DNA of 64,000 bases, from positions 124,001-188,000 of the forward strand of contig RCSZ01000014.1 of assembly GCA_014898425.1 (NCBI GenBank). Reading direction: 5' to 3'. Position 1 is the first letter of the stretch, and each line of letters opens with the position of its first letter. The translations under genes and the position numbers were made by a program. This document shows positions 23,517-35,338 of this stretch, one piece after another. Source of the DNA: Botryotinia globosa (Eukaryota > Ascomycota > Leotiomycetes > Helotiales > Sclerotiniaceae). The notes beneath the pieces are model-generated. The model saw only the letters and a program-made list of their open reading frames with translations. It did no database searches and was not told where the DNA came from.

Positions 23517-24028
23517 CTAGGAGCTGGCGGAGTCCAAACCGAAGGAGGTAGCACCCTTGTAGCTCTCGGTGCTACTGATGGTGTTGGCAACCATGACCAA
23601 GTCGCTCTTGGGGAGCAAGTGGGAACCGGTTAGGTTGCTAGATGGGGTAACCTGTTGGGAAACGAAGAGGTTGAGACCGGAACCGTCGCGTTTGACCCAG
23701 AATCGGCGGGAGGAGTTGATGCAGGATCCGCCCCATTGTGGGATGTCTGGGAGAGTTCCGTCGGCGTTGCCGGTGACGAGCGCAGTGCATTTGACACCGG
23801 TGGTTTCCATGGTACCGTGTTGGAGCACGGTGAAGGAGTAGCTCGTTGGGGGTTAGTTTGAGATGTTTGTAGAAGAGGAGGGGAGGATTCTTACAGGCAC
23901 TGGGAGCTGTGTGGGATGCAGCCGGCGCTGAAGTCAGAGACGTCAAAGACGCTGCTGCGCTTCTCGACAGCGGCAGCCGATGCAAGAGCAACGGTGATGG
24001 CGGAGATGATAGCAGATGAGAATTGCAT
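23517..24028 (-). CDS. Small secreted Cys protein with Kex2-like site
   Basis: Predicted 152 aa from exons 24028-23895 and 23841-23517 (459 nt). The start is the Met of MQFSSAIISAITVALASAAA, which gives an ideal signal peptide; upstream in-frame Met codons would bury it. VEKR at residues 21-24 is a Kex2-type propeptide site. The mature part has four cysteines (37, 44, 63, 85), consistent with two disulfides, and no catalytic motif. It also carries N-x-S/T sites (INSSR, SNLTG). The size, secretion and Cys content fit a candidate effector or cell-wall protein, but I do not recognise a named family, so that role is inference. Confidence 0.78.
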
Positions 24029-26187
24029 GTTTGCGGTTTGAAAATTGATTTCTTGACGAAAAGTTGAGAAGATTGGTTTAGATGTTGGTTGTTGTGAGTG
24101 AAGATGATGAGATTGTTTGTTTGAATGATGATTTAGAAGACAGGATATCTCATTCTTATATATTCTTGCCATCGCTATACATTTCCTTTTTTAATGGAGT
24201 CTCCAGCGTGTGTATGTTTGGATACGAGATGCACGATGTACAGAGTACACACAATGCCGATCTGTGGAGCCGGCAATCCTCGCTCTCGTATTCAGTGGAT
24301 GCTGTGGCTCGGCTGTAAGTGGGACGAGGCGAACGTCATTGTTAACGGCTGCTTTTGTTTGCCTCCGTAATACCGTATGCATGACATTGTGTCCCTACAT
24401 CACATCGTACGTTGGATAAAAACTTAAGCACATTTGGCATTATGTAATATTAAAATTACTGAGAAAGAGAATTGTTAGACCCAAGTCATTGGTATTTTAA
24501 CGACAACTAGGTACCTGGATATCACACATTTGCAATTACAGTAGACGTTTAATTTTGCAATTTATTACAAACGTCACACATTTCTAATTTTATCAGTGAT
24601 GCATACCAGAACACAATGTAAAAACACAAGACCCTAAAGCTTCCATAGAATCACTAGAATGTTCTATACAGATTCTCCAGTAAATCATGCTGTGAGGTTA
24701 TTCTTACGCTTAATTATCTCCATAAATAATATCCAGTACTTTCAGTACCATTAGGACCGGACAGATACCCGCTGTGAAACCTCCGAGATCTGCTCCGACT
24801 TTTTAATACGAACCCCTGAGCGGTAGTCGGGTAGGTCAACGGAACAGCATATCCGAGTGTACAGTGGTATCGGTCTCCTCGATCGATCGAATAACTAATT
24901 CTACGCGGACATATAGCGATGGATCCTTTTACGAGAAGATGGAGATATAAGATTACTAATTATTAGGAGAATAAGTGACACAATTTACCTAAACAAATCG
25001 CACCAGCCGCACCGCATAGCCCCTTTTTGCCTCACTTACTCCACTCCGTATTTTTTAGGTGGGGTAAAACCCAGTTTGTGGAAAGTCTAATTGAACGATG
25101 CGTTATTCAACGTGCTTGGCAATTAGGGGTCAACTTGTCAAAGTCAAAACGTGCTGCTGCTCCGTATTCTTAGAAACATGATGTATGCAGGTACTGTACC
25201 TATTGTTGGCATATTTTGTATCGCTTCGCTTGCAATCTTTCGACACTCGCCTGATCTTTCTTTGTACTGGGTCATGTAACTGGATTTTTGTCTACGGTCT
25301 GACGCTTTGATCGTACCTGCTTTACTCAGGTCAATACGAGTGTTTGATCCATACTCGTAGACCGAGTTGTATTCTTACACGTGTGGAATACGTTGACTTT
25401 GTTATATCGACAGCACACCGCATTAAGCAATGCGCTCCTTAAATTGTTTTGGCGGTGGGTAAAGAAAGGGGCGAATGTTGTTGTTAGCAAAAATGCTCCT
25501 CGGTTGATAAAATACTTGCGTTGATTTATGAGAAACCGGTCTCCACGTTCATCTCCATGTCATTTCATTTTGTTCTTTTCTTTGGCCCGAGATACATATT
25601 CAATGGATGTGACTGTGATCAAAGTTTTGCGAGGCAGATCACACCGGTTTTCAGAACATGAATGCTACGAAAATTGGAGATTTCGTATTCATCATTTCTG
25701 ATTCTTTTGAAATAAAGATTATCAAGAGTCAAGAGTTATTTGCTGCTACAAATTCAATCCCACATCGAGATTTCATCGTTATATCAATAGTATCGAAAAG
25801 TGTTGAGAGTATCCGTTGGCCATGCAATTTTCCACAAACTCTAAGAACCATTGTAACAAACGACTAAATTTCGGGCGTCCTCCAACTACCTAGGTCTTTT
25901 GGATATCAATTAAATATTGGAGCTATAAAGTCCACCTTGTTGAGAATTCGACGACTCTGTTATTCCACAACCAAAGCCGGCTATCATGTTTGTGTCGAAC
26001 CAGCTCTTGAGGAGTTATGATCATCTGGTACTTTAAGTAAGATTCATCAAGTTATTTACAATCAGCAGCATAGAAAAACAAGAGTATCAGAGGCTCAATA
26101 CCATAATTATTCTCTTCTGATTTCGAACATAGTCAAATTTATATTTCCTGTCCTTCTTCTTCTAGTCTATCGCACATGTCTCTAGAG
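24029..26187. other. Intergenic, no gene recognised
   Basis: About 2.2 kb without a supportable gene. A 69-codon frame at 25658-25867 has a normal appearance but no Kozak, splice or homology support. TATA-like and pyrimidine tracts upstream of the secreted-protein gene lie near 24100-24190 (in reverse). Confidence 0.45.
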
Positions 26188-27135
26188 TTACAAACCGAGA
26201 TAGGAGCCTGTTGGTGCTATCCCATTTGCTGGAAGAGTCCGCGGGAAACTAGGGATACCATTTTGGCACGTCATCGCAGAATAGTGCGAAGCTCCTCTAA
26301 ACCTATCAGGATTTCTCATCGGGGGGCAGTTTGTTGACAATTCCTTTTCTGCTTCCGCCATTCTCTCATAATCCTCTCCGTTATGTTCGGGAAGGTGCGG
26401 CATGAAAAATTCGAATTGATACCTTTCGCTACCCGGAATCGGGGAAAATGGGGTATTGTGAACATACTTTTCTTTCCGCACCTGGAATGAACTGCCGGGA
26501 TACGACCCCTGATTCCTGTAATGGGGGGTAACCATTCTTCCCCCATATAGCCAATCACCAGAGACGCCCCATTGACCCCATGGAACTACCACGACCCAAG
26601 GCCCACAAGCTCCGGTATCTGTATCTGGTTCGAGTTTCTCCCAAGGGTTTCCCATCGAGATATTTGCCGATATTCGAACATGTGAAAAGCAATTAACACT
26701 ACGTATTTCGTCACTAAAAGGCATTCCACCTTGATCAGGAGGTAGAGCACGCTGGCAAATCTCAAGAGCAGTTTTATAGTCACTTCGGGTTCTGCCTTGA
26801 GGTCTTGGTAAAAGTTCCTCCAGATCTTCCCTCAAAACTTTGGAAGCCATACAAAGAAACTTTTCGAGAGTTGGCACGAAGGCCTTCAATGCGTTCCAAT
26901 TCTCGTTATCCTCTGTAAAAGTAGCATTTTGAGCTAGAACAGGAATGGTTATCCGCCCGTAGATTTTGGCCGCGTCATTTTCATGTGATTGCAAGTCGTT
27001 TGAGGGCCCGGATGGAATAGTAAGGTCAACCGCGGAGATAAACGCACGGATTGTCTGAAGATTAGTATGATTTTGTAGCCATATCCCACGACTCCATAGC
27101 CCATCGTAATCTGGAGGTACCACAAGGTCACTCAT
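26188..27135 (-). CDS. Uncharacterised protein, 315 aa
   Basis: Single uninterrupted frame from MSDLVVPPDYDGLW to GSYLGL. It is soluble, with no signal peptide or membrane segment. The N-terminal half is helical with regularly spaced hydrophobics (LKAFVPTLEKFLCMASKVLREDLEELL); the C-terminal half is rich in Trp, Gly, Pro and Tyr (GPWVVVVPWGQWGVSGDWLYGG). I recognise no family or catalytic motif. It lies in the accessory-looking 22-32 kb stretch. The length of the open frame and even codon usage support a real gene. Confidence 0.6.
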   Translation of the reverse strand: MSDLVVPPDYDGLWSRGIWLQNHTNLQTIRAFISAVDLTIPSGPSNDLQSHENDAAKIYGRITIPVLAQNATFTEDNENWNALKAFVPTLEKFLCMASKVLREDLEELLPRPQGRTRSDYKTALEICQRALPPDQGGMPFSDEIRSVNCFSHVRISANISMGNPWEKLEPDTDTGACGPWVVVVPWGQWGVSGDWLYGGRMVTPHYRNQGSYPGSSFQVRKEKYVHNTPFSPIPGSERYQFEFFMPHLPEHNGEDYERMAEAEKELSTNCPPMRNPDRFRGASHYSAMTCQNGIPSFPRTLPANGIAPTGSYLGL

Positions 27136-28730
27136 ATCTTGTAACTCAGGCTATCCAGGAGCCAGACGGTTAGCATTGAAATAACGGAAGAAATATCTGT
27201 GTTCTAGAATTCAATTTGACAACGGGAGTGATTGGGTGGAAATACATACTTGAATAAGTTCTCTTGAAAATCTATGCCGTATCGTTATATTAACCTAACC
27301 AAAAATCGACGATTTCTGAGTTGAAGTCGAGCAAAATTGTTGTTGTTTATATTCAGGTCTAGGAGTTCCTGGGAAGCAGAATTCGATTTATTACTCCTGT
27401 TTAACCCATCTTCACACTTTCCAGACGATTGTTCAGTATTAGGGAAGAGAAACAATATGTCGTTACTTCCGCTTCAAGATTATTTGTTCATAGTTCTATG
27501 CATATGTCACAAGTGGAAGGAACGAGATGGTCGAAATCCTCGCGCGTGAAGACATCAAGATACGCGCGGTTCCAGAAGCGAAAAATAAGCCATACATTGA
27601 TTTGCGATTTGTTTCCTTCCTTCTTTTAGAGTACGCTTGATTATTCTGTATTGCAATTCCTTCGGATTTCGTACTAAAACAAATGATCTCTGAAAAATGA
27701 CTTCATCCCTTAAACACAACCGAGTAATCACCACATCAAGCCGCTTAATTATAGCCCCCGAATTCCAGTTTCATCCCAAAAGGCTTTTGAACCTTTTGTT
27801 CAAAGAGCTTCTTGCAATCAAATTCCATAAGGCTATTCGGCCCTTCTACCAGTCTGATTAGATATCTTTTGATGAGAAGGCACTTGCAAAAAAGAGGTAA
27901 TTCATCACTAACTCAAAATACTACCTACTTCAAGCCTCTTCCCTCTCTTGATATCTCCTGCGGTAAGGGCTTTCAACTTTAGTTTTATTGAGGCTCGATA
28001 GGACCACTGCCATTCCCCCATCTACTAGACGTGAACTTTCCATCGGAAAGTTTCTAATGACGAAAGCCCGTTCAGGGCTGGCAATCTACAAAAGAACTCC
28101 TTGTTCTAAATGTCCAGACCACCTTTTTTATTCATTACTTTCTTCTGTACTTGACTGCTTTACGATTACTCAAAAATAACATTCGGTATATTTTATTATG
28201 CCTTGAACTAATGATCCTTCTAAAACTTCAGTTCCAACTTGAAAAGAAGAAAAAGTAGCCTTGTTCGGCCCCCTTGAGATTCACAATTTAATTCACTGCA
28301 GATCTCAAACCAGAAACTCTAGGCTGGCGACTTGGGCCACATGATTTTGTCTATCAATTATCCTATTAGCGTATTTATTGGTCTTTGCGAAATTAGGGAT
28401 ATGGATGATTGATCTGAAAAGCAGTTTCGAAGGAGTAAAAAGAAAACCTTAAGCTATCTCATTTACCTCGGGAAAGAAGTTGTTCGGCAATGAATTCGCT
28501 ATCATCCCAGGCACAAACAATCTCTTGTATGCTGCTAGCATTTCAATTATTTCAGTCTCTTCTGCCGGCAGAGACAACTATATCTGGACACCATTGAAGA
28601 GTTCTTGGTATTTTGAGTATTCTAGGACACGCGCTACAATCTTGAATGCTCTGGCTCCTGTTCTGGTATAAGCTTTGTAACGAGGAATTCCACGAACATG
28701 ATATGATTGTCTTCGAATTTATTATTTTGT
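27136..28730. other. Intergenic, no gene recognised
   Basis: About 1.6 kb with only short unconnected frames in all directions. Confidence 0.45.
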
Positions 28731-29099
28731 CTATGTTCCGTCTTTGCGTGCATTCCTTAGAATATCTACAATATTTACGTGTCCAAATGCTTCTGCTCTC
28801 GACATTGGCGTTTGGTTATCCAGATCTCGCGTATATATATCAATCCCCTCAACATCAATGATCACGCGCACAATGTCCTCGAGACCTAACGCTGCCGCCC
28901 ACGAGATTGGAGTGCGTCCATTTTTGTCTTTTCGATTTGCATGGAGAGCAAGCGGATTCCAGAGAAGCCCCGCAACATTGTATTGCAGCGGAGAGCGAAT
29001 ATATGCGCTATTGTGCCCATTTCGATTCCATTGAAAAGGCTTGGCCAGGTAATTGGTGAGCAAGATAAAATCATCGGAATGATCTGAACTACCTTTCAT
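28731..29099 (-). pseudogene. Ankyrin-repeat fragment
   Basis: The frame contains two ankyrin repeats: KDKNGRTPISWAAALGLEDIVRVIID and RDLDNQTPMSRAEAFGHVNIVDILR. The first part of the frame (MKGSSDHSDDFILLTN...) shows no repeat. There is no full-length partner upstream on this strand, so it is probably the 3' fragment of an ankyrin protein, possibly once linked to the NLR relic that starts 250 bp away in the opposite orientation. Confidence 0.6.
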
Positions 29100-29349
29100 T
29101 ACTGTTCAAAAGACAGTTATTTATAAAACCATGCGATAAATAGACAAGACTTTCGTCGAATAAAAAGCAGATAAATTGATACATGAAGGAAGCTTCGTGA
29201 GACAAAAGGCAACTCAAATCACTAGATATTACCTCCCAAATCATGAAAGGTGAAAGAAGACGTAAGATCTTACAATATTCCAAGAATCGCGACTTGGCCA
29301 TGGTTGCAAAGGTCACATTCGTAATTGATCGATCTTTCTTGTCATCACC

Positions 29350-30640
29350 TTGGAACCCCGTAATATCATAATAACGATATCAGGAGCAAACTTCCTGACG
29401 ATAATTAAGACACAAAATTTGCTTGAGAGATTGACGAAGATAACTTTGGAAAGTACAACTGCAGAATCTGTGTCTATATCGAAGAAAGAGGGGAGTGCAC
29501 AACCTGAGGACAAGGACACTGTCTGGGACGCATTCGAACTCGAGGAAGACATTACTCTCCAAGAAATTAAATATACAAGCTACCACACATACCAGAATAT
29601 CGCTGCTGCTCATACTCTTTTCGATTACTCTACTCGATATTGGTCAGAGCACTATTCGAGATCCGGATCAGCAAAGATGAGTGCTTTTATGTCTGCCTCC
29701 AGTTTACTGGACATGAGTCAGAATTGTTCTAAGAATTGACTTCGTTACTTGGGGTTTTTTGCAGAACCAGATTGTTTATACCCCTCCAATTTTGATAAAT
29801 TGATTGCCGCATGCTACCTTGGTCACGTCGAAATACTAGGTGCGACATTGGCAAGAACTCATAAGCACGACCAGACTATCACAGAGACAGCTATGTATTG
29901 GGCATCTAAAAAAGGCAACTTTGAGATTATTAATGCTTTAATAACTCAGATTTGGCACGGCATGAATGTCTCAATACCATTACATCCTCTGATCGTCGCA
30001 GCGGAATTTGGATGTCTGGAAGTTGCAAAACTGCTTCTCAATCTTCACAAGATAGATCCAAATGTACAAGGCATTGGGGGCTGAGACTCATTGTCACTTG
30101 CAGCTAGTAATGGCCATATTGATATCGTCAAAGCATTGCTTGAAGATCCTCGCGTGAAATTGGACGTTCAAGATGTGAACAAATGAACGCCGTTCTTTTG
30201 GGCTGTTGGCGGCAAGCATTTTGATATCGTGCAGTTGTTCTCACGAAACCCCGCCACAGACGTCAATCATGTTGACAAACGAGGGAGGAACGTGCTCTCT
30301 TGGGCGGTTGAAAGTGGTGAATCCCAAATTTTTAAACATTTATTGACGATAGATCGACTGCATTGTCAGAACCAAGACTTCTCTGGACGAGATGCCTTAT
30401 CGTGGGCTGCTGCGGCTGGGAATCTAGAGGTAATCAAACTGTTACTCGAGAGTAAAAAACTCAAGATGTCTGGTAAGGATAAAGATCAGAGGAACGCGAT
30501 ATCATGGGCTGCAGGTGGTGGGCACTATCATGTTGTCGACTACCTCATCAAAATTAACGGCATTGGAGCTGATGCAGAAGATGTTGACGGGTGGACACTA
30601 CTAGCATGGGCGCTGGAAAAATCCGATCCGAGAACCGTTC
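29350..30640 (+). pseudogene. NLR-type ankyrin protein relic with three in-frame TGA codons
   Basis: A single frame runs through this stretch with no indel, interrupted by TGA at 29737-29739, 30082-30084 and 30184-30186. The N-terminal part holds TLFDYSTRYWSEHY, the helical block that in fungal NACHT-ankyrin proteins precedes the repeats. It is followed by at least six ankyrin repeats (for example DALSWAAAAGNLEVIKLLLE, NAISWAAGGGHYHVVDYLI). At two stops the repeat consensus predicts Arg (GRDSLS; NKRTPFF), so CGA-to-TGA transitions would explain them. The nucleotide-binding domain is absent. The last repeat (DVDGWTLLAWALEKSD) runs into the MFS relic on the opposite strand. Confidence 0.78.
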
Positions 30641-31553
30641 CATCATCATCATCCAATTCGTTATCTTGAACTCTCATCCTTACATGCCACATATAGTTTT
30701 CTAGGCCACTCACTGTAGTAGTTCCAAGAAATAGTTTCTCTCTCTTGATAAAGACTGAACATACAATAGTCATAGCTCCAGCGACAATCATAGTAATAAA
30801 GATATATTGAGACTATCCGCTATAGAATTGAGTACCAAGAGTCTTTGCGTTTGTATAAAACTTTCAAACAAACTCCCTCCAATACCAGAAACAGCTCCTC
30901 TTACTTTGGTTTTGCCGATACCTGGTAAATCTGCAGAGATTTTGTTTATCGCCTTATCAAGAAAGATTGAGTTGACCATAGACAGTGAGATAGTCAAGCC
31001 TGTGATTACAGTGCAACTGATAAACCCTGTTGATGCTGAAAGTTGATACGGCTCTAACCTGGCTTGAGTCGTGAGGAAAGAGGCTTTAGAAGTAAATCTC
31101 CCCGACTGCTAACATTACGCTATAACCGCAGATTCTACCAGTGCCAGAATTCAGGTCTATTGTGTACAATAATGCTGCTCCAATAGTGCTCATCATATCC
31201 CCAGCAAGATACCACGGCATCGAATATCCGTTTTTCTCCATGAGAACGCCATTGAGAATGACCGCGAAAACAAGTATGAAAACAAAGGGCGGCAATCGTA
31301 CAGCTGCCTCCAGAGCAGAGGTGTTCTTGACGAATTAGAAAAAGTTCGGGATAAAATAGATCGGAGGAAAGCAAGAGCTAATTGTAGCTGCTGTAAGGAC
31401 AAACAATAATGACATCTCGTAAAATTTTAGTAATTCGACGGGAAATAGGCGACGGGTTTCATCAGTCATGATATATAGAAGCTGCCGAACTGCGAATAAA
31501 GCGACCAGACTTCCGATAACTTCAGTCCTCCATTCTTGAAGTGTTCTAACCAC
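30640..31553 (-). pseudogene. MFS multidrug/toxin-efflux-type transporter, 3' fragment
   Basis: Encodes roughly the C-terminal half of a 14-TM DHA2-type major facilitator. Blocks such as NTSALEAAVRLPPFVFILVFAVILNGVL, RICGYSVMLAVG, ASFLTTQARLEPYQLSAST, LTISLSMVNSIFLDKA and TMIVAGAMTIVCSVFIKREKLF match its last membrane segments and tail. Damage: TAG at 31335-31337 where Gln is expected (CAG to TAG), a frameshift near 31086-31092 and another near 30795-30805. The N-terminal half is missing. Confidence 0.72.
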
Positions 31554-32257
31554 AAAATTTCGCTAACGAGTGGTTGCAGTATTGGTGGACTTCGTCATGA
31601 GTGAAATTGGTCGGCATATGAAACATCCATATTCGTGCAAGTTCTAACAAAGCAACCGGGTTTAATTGACTTTAATTTATTCATTGTAATCAATAAAATA
31701 AAAACTTGTATTCCCAGGCACTTCCATAGACTCTTCACTCCGTCATTCAAAGTTCTGGAAAAATCGATCCTCGGTTCTAGCTCTCAGAGAACGCCCTACG
31801 TTGGTCGTCACTATGTCTTCTTTTCAATTATCAACCAGAGCACAAAACATAACAGGCCATGGTTATATTTGTGGCCCAAAACATCGCGCCAGTGTTCAAG
31901 ACCTTCAATCAATTCATGGACTAAACAAATTTTGCAAAACAGTCGTTTCCGGGTTGCGATCTCGAACTTGGGGAAGCGCAACAGGAACAAACCAATTCTC
32001 TTTATTAATCATCACGAAAAACACTCGTCGTAGCGCCAAAGTGGATATGCTGACATTCTCGCCAGCGATCAAATGCTGACCGCGTTTGTCAACAGTTGGA
32101 TTTGTAATGCTCATTGAATTGCGCTGCATCATATAAAAGCCGAGGTATCAATTTACGTCAAAATTGCATATTGGAGTCAAGATTTAGACTCCTTTCTCAG
32201 CATAAAAAGCGTCCACTGCTTATCCCCAAAAACGATTATCCATCCATAGCAATCAAG
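31554..32257. other. Spacer between MFS relic and SRPBCC gene
   Basis: No supportable gene. Overlapping short frames on both strands at 31635-32132 show no domain. Confidence 0.45.
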
Positions 32258-32846
32258 ATGATCACGACAGAAATCGAAATCAATGCCTCACCAGAGACTG
32301 TCCGAAGAGTGGCAATTGGTGTGACCCCTGCTACAGACAAATATAATCTCTAATTCTCAGGAATCCAGCTCCTCGATTTTCCTAATATCAGTAAATGGAA
32401 TACTGGATTTGTGAAGAGTATCACACCTTTAGATACCAATGATCTCTTTGCCGTCGGCAAAAAACTTCATTGCGTTATGAAAGATTTCGAATTCGAGTCA
32501 ATTATTACTGTAAGTACATCCGAATATCCGTATTTTCTCTTCAACGAACCATCCAGAATAACAACAACCTAGCCGAAAAAACCTGTATTGATATCTCGTC
32601 CCGAAATAGGAAAACTCTCCAAACAATTTTGCATGGCAAGGTCCACCTGTTATGACTGTCTCTGGTCTCCATTCTTTCCTTATTGAACCAAGTAAGAGTA
32701 ATCCCGGAGGCACGATAGTCACACAGACGGAAGAATACTCTGGGGGCATTTCGTTCTTAATGCAGCCTTGGCTCCTGGGAAAATTTATCAAAGGCCAATT
32801 TGAGGAATTCAATACGGATCTGAAGAAGAAATGTGAGAGTCCTTGA
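32258..32846 (+). CDS. SRPBCC / polyketide-cyclase-like ligand-binding protein
   Basis: A small START/Bet v1-fold protein. Exon 3 is 32610-32846 and exon 2 ends at 32509 with a GTAAGT donor; joining gives SIIT-ENSPNNFAWQGPPVMTVSGLHSF. The start MITTEIEINASPETV is the canonical first strand, and LLDFPNISKWNTGFVKSI and the C-terminal helix LLGKFIKGQFEEFNTDLKKK complete the fold. The first intron is ambiguous: either 32319-32360 (148 aa, GTGTGA donor) or 32309-32368 (142 aa, spacing closer to the family); both keep the frame. Members bind hydrophobic ligands; the substrate is unknown. It looks intact although both flanks are relics or spacers. Confidence 0.75.
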
Positions 32847-33434
32847 CGAGGTACTTTCTAGGGAGAGCATGGGCGTAGGAAGGATGTTTAACAGAAATAC
32901 TTTTTTGTTTTCTCGGGAGGCATTGTGGATCTGGGTAGTCTGGATGCTGTAATCTATTATATTGTTAATAAACTCATACATGACTTCATGCTTTATACAG
33001 GCAACGAGCCAGGCTTGTAAATCTCTCGAGATCCTTATAAAGCCACCGAGTGACAAGTATGGATGCCAAGTATTTCCATCAAGAATCATCAATGGAAAAT
33101 ACCATACAGTAGATGAAAAAAGCTTCTTATGTTTCAGTCGTTTGAGTTATTAATTTCATTGTTGTATTTGGAATCAAGCTATGAAATCCAGGCAATTCCC
33201 TATTAAGGAAAGCAAAATAAAGATCCTCACAATAATTCTCCATGAACCCTGAACGTGGCCATAAGATTTGCAACTTCCTGATATCTCCATGCAATCTCGC
33301 CTGCTAGTGAATAGAAATTCAAAGCTTAACATCCAGGCTCGCATATGCAATCTGATATGCAATGCATCTCGAATCGAATCTATCCTAGCCACAGCCAGCC
33401 ATCTAAACCATCATTCCCCAAAGAATGAACTAAT
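32847..33434. other. Intergenic, no gene recognised
   Basis: Convergent 3' spacer between the SRPBCC gene and the dioxygenase gene; the minus-strand frame at 32757-33092 overlaps the SRPBCC exon and is a shadow. Confidence 0.5.
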
Positions 33435-35136
33435 CTAAGCAGAAGATGCAGCAGTGTTTACCCCCCTCTCCTTACAATACTTCTCAACTTCCTTCTCCAA
33501 CTGCTCCTTCTGTCTCATGACTGCCTCCATAACATCCTTGACATGCTCTTTCTCCTCGCCCATCCCCTCACCCTCATTACCAATCTCCTTCCAGATTCTC
33601 GTCATTTCACTCAACACCGCACCGAGTTGATTGGGCAACCAAGTAACAATTGGAGAGCCACCTGTTGCAACTGGATGCGTGGTTTTCTTGAGAATGTATT
33701 CACGAGTGAAACACCAATGACGCCATCTGAAATCACGGACTTGGTCCATGCAGAGGAGATAGAGAGCAGTGGAGGTAGGAGAGGACAGGGCGAATGATTT
33801 GAGATCAACAGCCAAGGAAGCATTCTGGATGTGTTCGAGGAATTGACGGTGGTTTCCGGGACGGTAAGAACGGAAGTCTTTGAGGATCGAGGTCAAAGGA
33901 GTGGTTGGCATAGGTATGTTTAGGAGGTTATCCATGAGTGGGATCTGGAATTAGTTAGACAAGGGACTTTGTTGAAGATTCTTAGCAGAGAAAGAAAGGG
34001 AGGGAGAACATACCATGGAATCATTAGCACCAGATTCACCACGGAAACTCAAAGGTTCCTCGGAAACACCTTCGTAAATGACACCGTGTGGGAACATAGA
34101 TTGGCTGGTAATACCGAAAATGAATGTTCTGAAAGAGGTGTAATCACCAGGCTTCGATTTCTGCCACATGCCTCATGACGTGTCAATTTCAGTCGTCTAA
34201 GATTTTAGAATGCAAAAGGGCAGAAAAAGAAGAAGTAGGAAACATACCTTCCATAACAGCGTTGACTTTAGTCATAGCGCCCAAAACCTTTCTCATACCT
34301 CCCTCAAATGAATCTCGATCGTGTTTCTCAACAGCTTCCAAAGAATTGACAACACCATCAACCAATGGTCCAGAGTTAGATACCATGTCTACATGGACGA
34401 GGACAAAGCCAGCTTCACTGGAAGTATGATCGAGACCATGTTCGAAGGCACGGATGAGGCGGAAGTTATCGTATGTGTAGCCTTTAGCTGGATCCTCAAG
34501 ACGATAGTTGTAAAGAGCATAAGAGCCAGCATACTCCATAAAAGGTTTGAAACCAGCACTATGGATGAACGAGATTAGTATTTGATGAGACAAGGTTGGA
34601 AGATAGATAGTTGTAAATGAATTCAAGGTAATGGCAATGAGTGATCATGAAGAGTGAAACAAGAGTGAGAAATATACATACAGCTCAGCACACCTACTAA
34701 TAGGCAAACTAATAACCCTAGGTAGAGTTTGTCTTCCCAATCCATACTCTTCACCTTTAAGAAATCTCTCATGACAAGGTTCCAAAAGGTACGCACTAGC
34801 TAAGAAGCTGTAGTCGCGATAAAGAGCATTCATAAGAGGTAAGTTATCTTGATACTTATTGATAGCATCAGTAAGATCTGGGAGCTCGTTGAGAACTGTC
34901 TCTCCAAGGGTGAAAGTAGCTAGAAGACCTGGCTTGCCATCGAGAGTCTTGATAGGCATGCGTTGAAGGATAGATTCTAGAGCATCGAATTCGGAGGGAA
35001 GAGCAATGATAGGTTCAGTACGTGGAAGGAAACCTCTGGTTGTTGATACCATGAAAGCTGGCAATGAGTTGTCTTCTGGCTTGGTATCCCTGAGGACCTC
35101 GAAGTGTGGGAGAGGAGTGGGAGTAATTGAACCCAT
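33435..35136 (-). CDS. Indoleamine 2,3-dioxygenase family protein
   Basis: Heme dioxygenase that opens the indole ring of tryptophan to N-formylkynurenine, first step of the kynurenine route to NAD. Four exons, 35136-34682, 34558-34248, 34171-34014 and 33944-33435, give 477 aa. Family signatures: SLPISRCAELAGFKPFMEYAGSYALYNY, GITSQSMFPHGVIYEG, SYRPGNHRQFLEHI, and HWCFTREYILKKTTHPVATGGSP with the proximal heme His at about residue 384. The last segment (KEQLEKEVEKYCKERG) is a coiled-coil-like helix. Fungi often have several IDO paralogues with differing substrate affinity; I cannot say which this is, hence no gene symbol. Length is normal and no lesion is seen. Confidence 0.92.
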
Positions 35137-35314
35137 GATAGAAATGGGTTTGAAAGATGAATAAAAGGCTTGTGATGAAGTGGAAATGGGATGTAAATTG
35201 GTAGAAAAAGGTGATTTTGAAGTTTTTAAAGTTTTGTAGAAGTTGTGTTGTTAAAAGACAAAGAGAAGTTTCAACAAAAAGTGCGAAATTTCTGTCCTTT
35301 TTATCTTGTTCTTC

Positions 35315-35338
35315 GTGGCCGGAAGGCATTCCGGCCAC
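35315..35338. repeat. Perfect 10-bp inverted repeat (hairpin) upstream of the dioxygenase gene
   Basis: GTGGCCGGAA, loop GGCA, TTCCGGCCAC. An outer imperfectly spaced pair TGTCCTT / AAGGACA brackets it. It lies about 180 bp upstream of the dioxygenase start codon and is GC-rich against an AT-rich background. Confidence 0.8.
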
